64,000 nucleotides of DNA from JALONH01 sp046329235 (GCA_046329235.1 JAXLVA010000001.1:62001-126000), one strand, 5' to 3'; positions 8,944 to 17,220 are shown, counted from the first letter of the stretch. A program made the numbers and translations. Notes: generated by a model not told the origin, from the letters alone.

Positions 8944-9990
8944 TCAGATGATTAACATCACATCACCGTAACTCAAGAATTTGTACTTCTCTTTCACAGC
9001 TGTTTTATATGCTTTCATAACTAAATCATATCCACCAAATGCACAAGCCATCATTAATAATGTAGACTCAGGCATGTGGAAGTTTGTAATCATGGCATTT
9101 CCAATTTTGAAGTCATATGGAGGGAAGATGAAACGATCCGTCCAACCTGAATTCATTTTCAAACGGTTGTTAGCAGATACAGATGATTCGATAGCACGCA
9201 TACAAGTAGTGCCAATCGCACATACACGCTTTTTGTGATCTAATGCACCATTAACCAAATTCGCAGTCACATCAGGAATAGAGAAATTCTCAGAATCCAT
9301 TTTGTGCTTTGTTAAGTCTTCTACATCTACTGCGCGGAAGGAGCCTAAACCAATATGAAGAGTCATTGGAGCAAATTGAACTCCTTTGATTTCCATACGC
9401 TTCATTACTTGTTTAGTAAAGTGCATACCTGCTGTAGGAGCAGCTACGGCACCTCTTTCAGAAGCGAAGATGGTTTGGTAACGTTCTCTATCGGATTCTT
9501 CTGCTTTACGACGAATGTAACGAGGAAGTGGAGTCTCCCCTAAAGTATCGATTACACGTGCAAAGTCTTCTGAATTACCATCGAATAAGAAACGAATAGT
9601 TCTTCCTCTAGAGGTAGTGTTGTCTACTACTTCCGCTACTAATTCACCGTTACCGAAATACAATTTATTGCCTACACGAATTTTACGAGCAGGGTCTACT
9701 AATACATCCCAAAGGTGTAAATCAGCATTTAATTCACGAAGTAAAAACACTTCGATAGGAGCTTCTGTTTTTTCTTTTAAACCGTATAAACGAGCAGGAA
9801 ATACTTTAGTGTTGTTGTAAATCATTACATCACCTTCACTAAAGTAATCGATAATATCTTTAAACTGTTTATGTTCTATCGTACCTGTTGCTCTGTTTAG
9901 CACCATCATGCGGGCTTCGTCTCTGTTTTCAGCCGGGAATTGTGCTACCAGATCGGCAGGTAAGGCAAACTTAAATTCAGATAATTTCAT
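8944..9990 (-). CDS. queA: S-adenosylmethionine:tRNA ribosyltransferase-isomerase (first copy)
   Basis: QueA transfers and isomerises the ribosyl part of SAM onto preQ1 at tRNA position 34, giving epoxyqueuosine. The 348 residues are the normal length. Signature segments are visible from start to end: the N-terminal FALPADLVAQFPAENRDEARM, the NNTKVFPARL strand, the AAPTAGMHFT motif, MTLHIGLGSFRAV and the C-terminal ITNFHMPESTLLM...LSYGDVMLI. It is monocistronic, with a TATCTTTG -7 element upstream (10036-10043) and its own terminator. A longer paralogue is found at 41463-42680; this copy is the canonical one. Confidence 0.95.
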   Translation of the reverse strand: MKLSEFKFALPADLVAQFPAENRDEARMMVLNRATGTIEHKQFKDIIDYFSEGDVMIYNNTKVFPARLYGLKEKTEAPIEVFLLRELNADLHLWDVLVDPARKIRVGNKLYFGNGELVAEVVDNTTSRGRTIRFLFDGNSEDFARVIDTLGETPLPRYIRRKAEESDRERYQTIFASERGAVAAPTAGMHFTKQVMKRMEIKGVQFAPMTLHIGLGSFRAVDVEDLTKHKMDSENFSIPDVTANLVNGALDHKKRVCAIGTTCMRAIESSVSANNRLKMNSGWTDRFIFPPYDFKIGNAMITNFHMPESTLLMMACAFGGYDLVMKAYKTAVKEKYKFLSYGDVMLII

Positions 9991-10035
9991 ATGTTAAAGA
10001 ATGGATATAGTAGTCCTATTATAATGACAAGGTTG

Positions 10036-10043
10036 CAAAGATA
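10036..10043 (-). promoter_or_regulatory. Probable -7 element of the queA promoter
   Basis: CAAAGATA on the plus strand reads TATCTTTG on the minus strand, a match to TAnnTTTG, about 45 bases ahead of the queA start. No convincing -33 TTG is present at the expected distance. Confidence 0.4.
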
Positions 10044-10101
10044 ATAAAATCACCCCCCCTTTGTCCAGCCTATGGGGAAAATTATACAAGGTTGTGGAGC
10101 A

Positions 10102-10842
10102 TTAAATTGTAACCTGTTGTTTACCAGAAGGAGAGTGTTGGCTTTGAAGTTCTAAAACTGCATTTCTGACTAAACTATTGTATTCTTGAAGGTTTCCAAG
10201 ATCCCATTCAGTTGTGAAAATGGGGTCTCCAATGATTACCTGAACAGGGTATGGTTTTATAGAAAATTTTGAATTAGGCCATACATGGTGAGCACCTTCA
10301 ATATAAACCGGTAAAATAGGTACTTGCGCTTCTATTGCCATATGAAATGTGCCATTTTTGAAAGTGCCAATTTTTCCGTCAGAAGAGCGTGTCCCTTCCG
10401 GGAAGGTTACCACACTTTTCCCCTTACGAATGAGAAGGGCTGCTTTTTTAATGCTTTGCATCGATTTTTCTTTGTTTCCTCGGTCAATAAAAATCATGCC
10501 CATAGCCATCATATACCAACCGATGAATGGGACCTTCTTTAACTCCTTTTTGCCTACAAAATATAGATTAAAAGGAATGGATTGAAACAAGAAAGGGATA
10601 TCCATTACAGATGCATGGTTGGAAACCACAATCACCGGTCCTTGATATGATTTTAACAAAGACGGATTGGTTATATGTATCTTTAATTGAACACCGGCGA
10701 AAAAATTAATTACGGGAGCCCACATAACTCTGGCCATAGCTACCCCCCATTTGGAAGAAAAGGTCACTAAACGTACAAGCAAAGAGGTGCTGATACAGAT
10801 GATGGACCATATAATCATGAAGAGTAATCGTAGGTATGACAT
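10102..10842 (-). CDS. plsC: 1-acyl-sn-glycerol-3-phosphate acyltransferase (PlsC-like)
   Basis: This 246-residue protein is predicted to add the second acyl chain in phosphatidic acid synthesis at the cytoplasmic membrane. One or two N-terminal hydrophobic helices (about residues 4-24 and 36-50) precede the acyltransferase domain. The HX4D catalytic motif is His76-Asp81 (NHASVMD), and the FPEGTRS glycerol-phosphate site is at about 147-153. The frame stays open upstream to an ATG at 11022, but that extension runs across the recA terminator hairpin at 10919-10974 and adds non-family sequence, so I place the start at 10842 (MSYLRLLF). It is downstream of recA but separated by that terminator. 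Confidence 0.88.
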   Translation of the reverse strand: MSYLRLLFMIIWSIICISTSLLVRLVTFSSKWGVAMARVMWAPVINFFAGVQLKIHITNPSLLKSYQGPVIVVSNHASVMDIPFLFQSIPFNLYFVGKKELKKVPFIGWYMMAMGMIFIDRGNKEKSMQSIKKAALLIRKGKSVVTFPEGTRSSDGKIGTFKNGTFHMAIEAQVPILPVYIEGAHHVWPNSKFSIKPYPVQVIIGDPIFTTEWDLGNLQEYNSLVRNAVLELQSQHSPSGKQQVTI

Positions 10843-10918
10843 GTTTGGAGTACTTTCCTTATTGGAGAAACTTGGATAAGGAAATCTGTTTAAATTTAGT
10901 TGGACAAGGTACAAATGT

Positions 10919-10974
10919 ACAAAAAATAAAAAAGACACTCTCTTCAAGGTTGGCATCCTGAAGAGGAGTGTCTT
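10919..10974 (-). terminator. Rho-independent terminator of recA
   Basis: Stem AAGACACTCTCTTCA (10932-10946) pairs with the arm at 10959-10974 with a single bulged base. Read on the minus strand the hairpin is followed by a T-rich run (complement of 10919-10933). Its position argues against the long upstream start for the acyltransferase gene. Confidence 0.8.
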
Positions 10975-11064
10975 ATTGCCATGAGAAACCTGCGCCAAGG
11001 AATATCGCAGGAGAAGAAGCAATCGTAAGGTTGGCGAAAGATTACAAGTGCCTCATGTTACTTA

Positions 11065-12111
11065 TTATGCTTCTTCCTCTTCGATGGCTTCCGGAGCAGC
11101 ATCCATGGATGGAGCACCATTTAATTGAACTTTATTACGGATTTTCTTATCTACTTCTTCCATTAACTCCGGATTGTCGAGTAACATTTCTTTAACGGCA
11201 TCACGGCCTTGACCTAACTTGGTGCCTTCATAGGAGAACCAAGATCCGGCTTTAGTTAATACGCCAAGTTCTACACCTAAATCAATGATTTCTCCGACTT
11301 TGGAAATACCACCGCCGTACATAATATCAAACTCGATTACTTTGAATGGAGGTGCCAATTTGTTTTTCACCACCTTCACACGTGTACGGTTACCAATGAT
11401 ATTGTCAGCACCTTCTTTAATTTGTCCTACACGACGAATATCTAAACGTACGGAAGCATAGAATTTTAAAGCGTTACCACCGGTAGTTGTTTCCGGATTC
11501 CCGAACATCACACCAATTTTTTCACGAAGCTGGTTGATGAATATACAGCAACATCCAGTTTTATTAATAGCACCGGTAAGCTTACGCAGTGCCTGTGACA
11601 TTAAACGTGCTTGAAGTCCCATTTTACTATCACCCATTTCACCTTCTATTTCCCCTTTAGGAACTAAGGCTGCCACTGAGTCAATCACAATAATATCAAT
11701 AGCTCCGGAACGAATTAAATGTTCAGCGATTTCTAACGCTTGTTCACCGTTGTCCGGTTGAGAGATTAATAAGTTTTCGGTATCAATACCTAGTTTCTCT
11801 GCATAGGTTTTATCAAATGCATGTTCGGCATCGATAAAGGCTGCAATTCCTCCTTGACGTTGTGCTTCTGCAATGCAGTGCATGGTCAAAGTGGTTTTAC
11901 CGGATGATTCCGGTCCATATATTTCTACTATACGCCCTCTAGGCACGCCACCAATTCCTAAGGCAATATCCAACCCTAAAGAACCGGTAGGTATAGCAGG
12001 CACATCTACGACGCGTTCGTCGCTTAATTTCATTACTGTCCCTTTTCCATAGGTTTTTTCCAGCTTGTCGATGGTCAGCTGAAGGGCTTTTAATTTTTCA
12101 TTTTTACTCAT
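11065..12111 (-). CDS. recA: Recombinase RecA
   Basis: RecA is the strand-exchange recombinase and co-protease of DNA-damage responses. The 348 residues include Walker A GPESSGKTT (66-74), the MGLQARLMSQALRKL L1 region, the L2-region sequence GNPETTTGGNALKFYASVRLDIRR, and an acidic C-terminal tail (EAIEEEEA). The ATG at 12111 begins the conserved N-terminal helix (LKALQLTIDKLEKTYGKGTVMKL). It is monocistronic, with a good promoter at 12184-12214 and a terminator at 10919-10974. Inverted repeats of CTAA/TTAG cover the promoter (see 12197-12243), suggesting repression by a DNA-binding protein. Confidence 0.98.
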   Translation of the reverse strand: MSKNEKLKALQLTIDKLEKTYGKGTVMKLSDERVVDVPAIPTGSLGLDIALGIGGVPRGRIVEIYGPESSGKTTLTMHCIAEAQRQGGIAAFIDAEHAFDKTYAEKLGIDTENLLISQPDNGEQALEIAEHLIRSGAIDIIVIDSVAALVPKGEIEGEMGDSKMGLQARLMSQALRKLTGAINKTGCCCIFINQLREKIGVMFGNPETTTGGNALKFYASVRLDIRRVGQIKEGADNIIGNRTRVKVVKNKLAPPFKVIEFDIMYGGGISKVGEIIDLGVELGVLTKAGSWFSYEGTKLGQGRDAVKEMLLDNPELMEEVDKKIRNKVQLNGAPSMDAAPEAIEEEEA

Positions 12112-12183
12112 GGCTCTAAAAGTTTTAGTGGTTGATTGATTTCCCGCGGTGTCCTTTCACCGTTTTGTTCACTTTGAACACTA

Positions 12184-12214
12184 CAAAGGTATAATATGCT
12201 AAATTAATTAGCAA
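12184..12214 (-). promoter_or_regulatory. recA promoter
   Basis: On the minus strand this reads TTG (complement of 12212-12214), a 20-base spacer, then TACCTTTG (complement of 12184-12191). That is the Bacteroidota TTG-N20-TAnnTTTG pattern. It predicts a leader of roughly 65-70 bases before the recA ATG at 12111. Confidence 0.7.
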
Positions 12215-12243
12215 GCTTTTTGCTAAAAAAATTAGAATTCTAA
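12197..12243. promoter_or_regulatory. Candidate operator: CTAA/TTAG inverted repeats over the recA promoter
   Basis: Half-sites TGCTAA at 12197-12202, TTAGCA at 12208-12213 and TGCTAA at 12221-12226 form two overlapping dyads that share the middle arm. A third dyad, TTAGAATTCTAA, follows at 12232-12243. They overlap the spacer and -33 element of the recA promoter, where a bound repressor would block RNA polymerase. The identity of any binding protein is not known from this window. Confidence 0.45.
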
Positions 12244-12318
12244 CCTGTTTAGTATTTTATTTTTAAATTTCAGTATTTCTAAAATTAATACAAAGTATTG
12301 ATAATGATAAAGATATGC

Positions 12319-12336
12319 ACATAAGCGCGCTTATGT
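12319..12336. repeat. 18-bp perfect palindrome
   Basis: ACATAAGCGCGCTTATGT is fully self-complementary, with a GC core in an otherwise very AT-rich intergenic region, 83 bases upstream of the DUF3108 start at 12419. It may be an operator for that gene. A hairpin with a CGCG loop followed by TATTTTTT is an alternative reading. Confidence 0.5.
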
Positions 12337-12418
12337 TATTTTTTAGTATTTTAATAAATAATTGAGTTTGGTATGCGTTTTGTAATAAGAACCTGTATAC
12401 CACAAATTGGTTACAACT

Positions 12419-13231
12419 ATGAAAAAGTATCTTACTATCGTTGGTTTATCGGCTATGTTAATGGCCTTCACGCAGCAGACCGGAGAGGTGACCACTTCTG
12501 CCGTGATGCCCTATACCGGCAATGAAGTATTACAATATAGATTACACTATGGCTTTATAAATGCCGGGGAAGCTACTATTATGGTTCACCCGTCTTTATA
12601 TTCTGTTAATAACAAAGTTTGTTATAAAACCACTGTTACGGGTAAATCAATCGGCTCTTTTGCTTTAATGATGAATATTAAAGATGAGTGGGGGTCTTAT
12701 ATTGATACAAGCTCAAAAATTCCTCAAAAAGCGTATCGTGACATCACAGAAAACAACTATCGCTTAAAGGAGCATGTTCAATATGATTTCTCTAAAAATA
12801 CAGCTAATGTAATTCGTGAGAAAGGTAAAGACTTGTCCAATAAGAGTACTCATGAATATGCCATTACTTCTAACCTACAAGATATTGTTAGTGGAGCATA
12901 CTACCTGAGAACGTTGGACTACTCTAAAATGACTGCGGGAACTCAAGTGAGCATGAAAGCGTTCTTTGAAGACAAGTTGTATGATTTTACAGTAAAGTAT
13001 GTAGGTAAAGAGAGAATCGATACCAAATATGGTAAAATCAATGCCATCAAACTTCAACCGGTAATGCCGGATAATGAAATGTTTGATGGAGGTAATTCCA
13101 TTCGAATTTGGATATCGGATGATCAAAACAAAATTCCATTGCGTATGGAAGCCGATATGTTCGTAGGAAAAGTAGCCGTTGATTTAAAAAGTTACTCCGG
13201 ATTGAAGCATTCCATCAGTTTCCAAAAGTAA
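12419..13231 (+). CDS. DUF3108 domain-containing exported protein
   Basis: The protein has 270 residues from the ATG at 12419, where MKKYLTIVGLSAMLMAFTQQ makes a good signal peptide. A TTG 12 bases earlier would lengthen the n-region for no reason. The mature part matches the DUF3108 family as I recall it: YRLHYGFINAGEATIMV near the start, a central DIVSGAYYLRTLDYS segment, VKYVGKERIDTKYGKINAIKLQPV, and the closing IRIWISDDQNKIPLRMEADMFVGKVAVDL. Members are periplasmic or outer-membrane-associated and predicted to be beta-rich; no biochemical role is established. It is transcribed alone, with a terminator at 13260-13302. Confidence 0.8.
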   Translation: MKKYLTIVGLSAMLMAFTQQTGEVTTSAVMPYTGNEVLQYRLHYGFINAGEATIMVHPSLYSVNNKVCYKTTVTGKSIGSFALMMNIKDEWGSYIDTSSKIPQKAYRDITENNYRLKEHVQYDFSKNTANVIREKGKDLSNKSTHEYAITSNLQDIVSGAYYLRTLDYSKMTAGTQVSMKAFFEDKLYDFTVKYVGKERIDTKYGKINAIKLQPVMPDNEMFDGGNSIRIWISDDQNKIPLRMEADMFVGKVAVDLKSYSGLKHSISFQK

Positions 13232-13259
13232 TATCTCCTAAAATATTATATTATCTTTA

Positions 13260-13302
13260 CCCAATGGTTAAGTTTATGTTAAACTAAGCCATTGGGTATT
13301 TG
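13260..13302 (+). terminator. Terminator of the DUF3108 gene
   Basis: A 17-bp arm pair (13260-13276 and 13280-13296) has one G-U pair, one mismatch and a 3-base loop, followed by a weak T-rich tract. The outer eight pairs CCCAATGG/CCATTGGG are perfect. Confidence 0.65.
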
Positions 13303-13331
13303 TTCTTCATACAAATCCATCGAAAACTCTT

Positions 13332-13339
13332 TAATTTTG
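13332..13339 (+). promoter_or_regulatory. Probable -7 element upstream of the TlpA-like gene
   Basis: TAATTTTG fits TAnnTTTG and ends seven bases before the ATG at 13347, so any transcript would have almost no leader. The -33 region is poor (nearest TTTG is 29 bases upstream). Confidence 0.4.
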
Positions 13340-13346
13340 AATAATT

Positions 13347-14705
13347 ATGAAAATCGCCTCTGTTAGGTTCCTATTATTAATAGCTCTGCTAAGTTCGAAA
13401 GTTTGTATCGGTGCAGAAGCCAATAAAGGAATCTCTGTCAAAGGGAAGTTAGCAGAATACGGAACACACCAAAAAGTGTACTTATATAAAATGTTGGGTT
13501 ATGAAGCTTTACTTTTTGATTCCACTATACACAAAGGGGGCGTATTTGAATTTAAATACACGGAGCCATTAGCCAGAGGGTTTTATAGACTTGGGTATTC
13601 CAAAGAAGCTAGCATCCAAATTGTTTTAGGAGAGGAAAGTTGTGTGGTGACCGGGAATCCTGCCATTGAAAAAAGTATAATGGTTGCCGGATCAAAAGAG
13701 AATGATGTATATGCTGCTTATAAAAAGTATAATTTACAACAACAAGCTAATGCAGAAGCTGCTCAACAAGAAGCCAATGCTTTAAGTCAAAAGCAGGGGA
13801 TGACGCAGGAATTATTTGATATGTCCGTGAATAAAATCAAAAAACGCTTAGACTCATTAAATACTATTCATGATGCCAATGTAGCTGCTTTAGCTACCCA
13901 GAATCCTACACTGTTTGTAGCAAAGGTGATACAAATGTTTCTGCCCAATCCGGAGGCTACTTTAGAAACCTATTTTACAAGAGAAGAGTTGAGCGATAAA
14001 GAATACGCTGCAGGTGATATGATACCTTCTAAAATGCGTATTTTATATCAATACATGTTGGAACAAGATATCAATGTTTGGAAAAATACAACCAACTATA
14101 TTTTATCAATCTCTGCACCGGGTTCGGATAATCGACAAGTTATTTACTTAACTATGATTCCTTTGTTTGCTAATAACGATGTAGAATACGCTCGCCAATT
14201 AGCTAACTTATATGTGACGGAATATCCCACTTCTACTTTAGCAAAAGACCTGAAAAGTAAATTACCTAAGGGCCCACCGTCCGTAGGTGATGAAGCACCG
14301 AATATAGCTTTAAAAGATGCGAATGGGAATTTACATTCTCTAAAAGACTTGAGAGGCAAAGTAGTATTGTTGGATTTTTGGGCATCATGGTGTGGCCCGT
14401 GTAGAGGAGAAAATCCGAATGTAGTAAACGCATATAATCAATATAAAGATAAAGGATTCACTGTATTCAGTGTGTCATTAGATACCAATAAAGATGCATG
14501 GATCGCCGCTATTCAGAAGGATGGTTTAGTATGGTCAAATCATGTGTCGGATTTGAAAGGCTGGAGTACCGAACCTGCCAAAGAATACTCCGTTCGAGGG
14601 ATTCCAATGACCTACCTAATAGATCAAAACGGTAAAATCATTGCCATGAATTTGCGTGGTGAAGCATTACAATTAAAACTAGCAGAGTTATTAAATAAAC
14701 CTTAA
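13347..14705 (+). CDS. TlpA/ResA-like thiol-disulfide oxidoreductase with N-terminal DUF4369-like domain
   Basis: A 452-residue exported protein. A signal peptide (about residues 1-22) leads into a DUF4369-like beta domain (about 28-125), a mainly helical middle region rich in Gln and Ala, and a C-terminal thioredoxin fold (about 310-452) with WCGPC at 348-352 and the cis-Pro segment RGIPMTYLID. This layout is common in Bacteroidota and is thought to handle disulfides in the periplasm; substrates are unknown. It is first in a cluster with a response regulator (5 bases downstream), a histidine kinase and an RluD-like synthase. Confidence 0.85.
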   Translation: MKIASVRFLLLIALLSSKVCIGAEANKGISVKGKLAEYGTHQKVYLYKMLGYEALLFDSTIHKGGVFEFKYTEPLARGFYRLGYSKEASIQIVLGEESCVVTGNPAIEKSIMVAGSKENDVYAAYKKYNLQQQANAEAAQQEANALSQKQGMTQELFDMSVNKIKKRLDSLNTIHDANVAALATQNPTLFVAKVIQMFLPNPEATLETYFTREELSDKEYAAGDMIPSKMRILYQYMLEQDINVWKNTTNYILSISAPGSDNRQVIYLTMIPLFANNDVEYARQLANLYVTEYPTSTLAKDLKSKLPKGPPSVGDEAPNIALKDANGNLHSLKDLRGKVVLLDFWASWCGPCRGENPNVVNAYNQYKDKGFTVFSVSLDTNKDAWIAAIQKDGLVWSNHVSDLKGWSTEPAKEYSVRGIPMTYLIDQNGKIIAMNLRGEALQLKLAELLNKP

Positions 14706-14710
14706 TATTT

Positions 14711-15397
14711 ATGAAGTCGAATCAACGTATTCTCATAGTAGATGATGAACAAGACATTCTAGAGTTGTTGGAATATAACCTTCAAAAGGAGGGCTATGAA
14801 ATACGATCCGCCGCTAATGGCTTAAAGGCTATTGAAGAAGCTAAAGAGTTTCAACCTCAGCTTATTTTAATGGATATCATGATGCCTAAAATGGACGGAG
14901 TTGAGGCTTGCCGAAAAATACGTGAGGTCCCTAAATTAAATGATGCTTACATTATATTTTTAACTGCTCGTTCCGAAGAGTTTTCAGAAGTAGCAGCATT
15001 TGATGCCGGAGCTGATGACTTTATCACCAAACCTATCAAGCCTAGAGCATTAATCAGCCGTGTGAACGCCTTCTTCCGAAGAGGAACTAAAAATATTAAT
15101 GAAAAAGAAACCATCTCCATTCGTGATTTAGTCATAGACCGTGCTAGTTATACAGTGATGAAAGGCGAGGAAAAGATTATTTTACCTAAAAAAGAGTTTG
15201 AATTACTATTTTTCTTATCCCAACGCCCTAATACGGTATTTAACCGAGATGAATTATTGAAAAATATCTGGGGAACGGACGTTTATGTGGTTCCTAGAAC
15301 AGTGGATGTTCACATTCGTAAGGTTAGAGAGAAAATTGGTGAAGATTATATTACCACAGTTAAGGGAATTGGTTATAAATTTGCCATGGAGGAATAA
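14711..15397 (+). CDS. OmpR/PhoB-family response regulator
   Basis: A 228-residue DNA-binding response regulator. The receiver domain (about 1-120) has the acidic pair Asp11/Asp12, the phosphoacceptor Asp55 (LILMDIMMPKMDG) and Lys107 (FITKPIKPRALI). The C-terminal winged helix (about 130-226) ends in the typical SRPNTVFNRDELL-like and VDVHIRKVREKIGEDYITTVKGIGYKF segments. It is followed 8 bases later by its probable partner kinase. The pairing resembles PhoB-PhoR, but a role in phosphate control is not shown by the sequence. Confidence 0.92.
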   Translation: MKSNQRILIVDDEQDILELLEYNLQKEGYEIRSAANGLKAIEEAKEFQPQLILMDIMMPKMDGVEACRKIREVPKLNDAYIIFLTARSEEFSEVAAFDAGADDFITKPIKPRALISRVNAFFRRGTKNINEKETISIRDLVIDRASYTVMKGEEKIILPKKEFELLFFLSQRPNTVFNRDELLKNIWGTDVYVVPRTVDVHIRKVREKIGEDYITTVKGIGYKFAMEE

Positions 15398-15405
15398 ACC
15401 CATCC

Positions 15406-16455
15406 ATGTTTTCACACCAAAGGATAATATCTTTTATTATAAGTGCCATCGCTACCACTCTTACAGTGGTAGTGTTACTCTATGGAAGTAAATTTAAATT
15501 ACCTCCCTATTGGATTGTCTTATTACTGGCCTATTTCTTTGTTGTAGCAGGTGTTACATCTTGGATATTATCTAAAACTATATATAAAGAATTAGACGTT
15601 ATCAAGGATCGATTGCTGCCTTTTAAGAAGAAGGAAGAAGACCCGAAAAAGAACATTTATATCGATAATATTTCTCCGATTGAACACATCAAATACGAGA
15701 TAGATCAGTTTGCGAAGCAAAAGCAGCGGGAAATTGAGGAGTTGAAAAAACTGGAAACTTTCCGTCGGGAGTTCTTAGCCGATGTTTCTCACGAGCTGAA
15801 AACGCCTATTTTTGCGGCCCAAGGCTTTGTTCATACGCTGTTGGATGGGGATGTTGATTCACCTGAATTACGCGAACGTTTTTTAAATAAAGCTGCCAAT
15901 AGTTTAGATAAATTGAACGTGCTGGTGGAAGATTTAATTACCATTTCTCAGATGGAAATAGGGGAAATTAAGATGCACCCTCAGAATTTCGATTTAAGAA
16001 AACTGGTAGAAGATATTTTTGATCAACTAGAAGAAACGGCTCAAAAACGAGGTTCTCGCCTTAAAATATTCAAATATGCTCCGAAATCTTGTTATGTATT
16101 TGCGGATAAACTTAGAATTGGGCAAGTTTTGACCAATTTGGTGGTAAATGCCATAAAATATGGAAATGAGGCGGGGACAATTGTAGTTAACTATACTATA
16201 GATCAGGATTCTGTATCAATAAGTGTAAAAGACGATGGTCCGGGTATAGAAGAGACGCATTTAAATCGTATTTTTGAGCGCTTTTACCGAATCGACAAAA
16301 GCAGGTCGAAGGAACAAGGCGGTACTGGACTTGGATTAGCCATCGTAAAACATATCATCGAAGCGCATGAGTCTAAGATTACCGTCCGAAGTAAAGTGGG
16401 AGAGGGAACTACTTTCCAGTTTACTTTGAAAAAAGGTAAAGTGATTAACTCATGA
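15406..16455 (+). CDS. Membrane sensor histidine kinase, PhoR-like
   Basis: A 349-residue kinase with two N-terminal transmembrane helices (about residues 7-27 and 36-56) separated by a very short loop, so there is essentially no periplasmic sensor domain. A charged linker leads to the HisKA domain with His129 (LADVSHELKTPIFAAQG), then the HATPase domain with N box (LVVNAIKYGN), G1 (VKDDGPGIEE), F box (FERFYRIDKSRS) and G2 (GGTGLGLAIVKHI). The partner regulator is the gene just upstream. The missing extracellular domain suggests it senses something in the membrane or cytoplasm, or depends on accessory proteins. It overlaps the next gene by 4 bp. Confidence 0.92.
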   Translation: MFSHQRIISFIISAIATTLTVVVLLYGSKFKLPPYWIVLLLAYFFVVAGVTSWILSKTIYKELDVIKDRLLPFKKKEEDPKKNIYIDNISPIEHIKYEIDQFAKQKQREIEELKKLETFRREFLADVSHELKTPIFAAQGFVHTLLDGDVDSPELRERFLNKAANSLDKLNVLVEDLITISQMEIGEIKMHPQNFDLRKLVEDIFDQLEETAQKRGSRLKIFKYAPKSCYVFADKLRIGQVLTNLVVNAIKYGNEAGTIVVNYTIDQDSVSISVKDDGPGIEETHLNRIFERFYRIDKSRSKEQGGTGLGLAIVKHIIEAHESKITVRSKVGEGTTFQFTLKKGKVINS

Positions 16456-17174
16456 AGAAATCAGAATTTCAGGATTGGATCATTTATGAAGATGAGCAGT
16501 ATTTGTTCATCAATAAACCTCCACATATATCTAGTTTAGATGAGCGTGTACTGCGCTCTGCACCTAGTGTTATACGATTAGCGAAGGAATATTGGCCGGA
16601 TGCGCAATTGGCACACCGTTTAGATAAAGAGACCTCCGGCGTATTGGCGATTGCAAAAACACCGGAATCATACCGTCATTTATCTATTCAGTTTGAAACA
16701 CGCCAGATTACTAAAGAATATCATGCAGTGGTCGGTGGAGTTCAGGATTTGGAAGGAGTACATGTTTACTTGCCTATATTACCATTATCTAATGGGAGTG
16801 TAAAAATTGATAAAACGAAGGGTAAAGAAGCTGAGACAATATTCTTTACCCTTCAAGCATTTAAAACAGCTACTTTAGTGCGTTGTTTACCCATAACCGG
16901 TAGAATGCACCAAATCAGAATACATTTGTCCAGTGCCGGGGCTCCAATTGTGGGAGATTTGCAATATGGCGGCAAATATTTGTATTTGAGTGAGTTGAAA
17001 AGAAAGTTTAATCTGAAAAAAGATACAGAGGAGCAACCGCTCATAAAAAGAGTGGCGTTACATGCTAATTCTTTGATATTCAAAGATATGAATGGAGAGG
17101 AAAGGCATATAACAGCACCTTATCCAAAGGATTTCAACGTCTTGGTAAAAAAATTAGAGGAGTATTCCCGTTAA
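16452..17174 (+). CDS. RluA/RluD-family RNA pseudouridine synthase
   Basis: A 240-residue enzyme that isomerises uridine in RNA. The catalytic signature HRLDKETSG lies at residues 55-63 with Asp58, and the RNA-binding segment GRMHQIRIHLSSAGAPIVGDLQYGG is typical of RluA/RluC/RluD. It lacks an N-terminal S4 domain, so it is a short form closer to RluA or TruC than to RluD; whether it targets rRNA or tRNA cannot be decided. The start overlaps the kinase gene by 4 bp (ATGA), which implies translational coupling although the functions look unrelated. Confidence 0.88.
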   Translation: MKKSEFQDWIIYEDEQYLFINKPPHISSLDERVLRSAPSVIRLAKEYWPDAQLAHRLDKETSGVLAIAKTPESYRHLSIQFETRQITKEYHAVVGGVQDLEGVHVYLPILPLSNGSVKIDKTKGKEAETIFFTLQAFKTATLVRCLPITGRMHQIRIHLSSAGAPIVGDLQYGGKYLYLSELKRKFNLKKDTEEQPLIKRVALHANSLIFKDMNGEERHITAPYPKDFNVLVKKLEEYSR

Positions 17175-17189
17175 ATTTTTTTGTCTTGC

Positions 17190-17220
17190 TTGGAATTAAC
17201 TAGGAATAGGCATATCTTTG
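17190..17220 (+). promoter_or_regulatory. Promoter of the rplM-rpsI-rpsB operon
   Basis: TTG (17190-17192), 20 bases, then TATCTTTG (17213-17220): a full match to the Bacteroidota TTG-N20-TAnnTTTG promoter. The ATG of rplM is 54 bases further on, leaving a leader of about 45 bases. Confidence 0.75.

Larger units (their letters stand above)
12112..12418. promoter_or_regulatory. recA / DUF3108 divergent intergenic region with several palindromes
   Basis: This 307-base stretch has no gene. It contains the recA promoter (12184-12214), overlapping inverted repeats TGCTAA-N5-TTAGCA (12197-12213) and TTAGCAA-N5-TTGCTAA (12208-12226), a 12-bp palindrome TTAGAATTCTAA (12232-12243), and an 18-bp perfect palindrome ACATAAGCGCGCTTATGT (12319-12336). 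The first two cover the spacer and -33 side of the recA promoter. No consensus promoter for the plus-strand gene was found. Confidence 0.6.
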
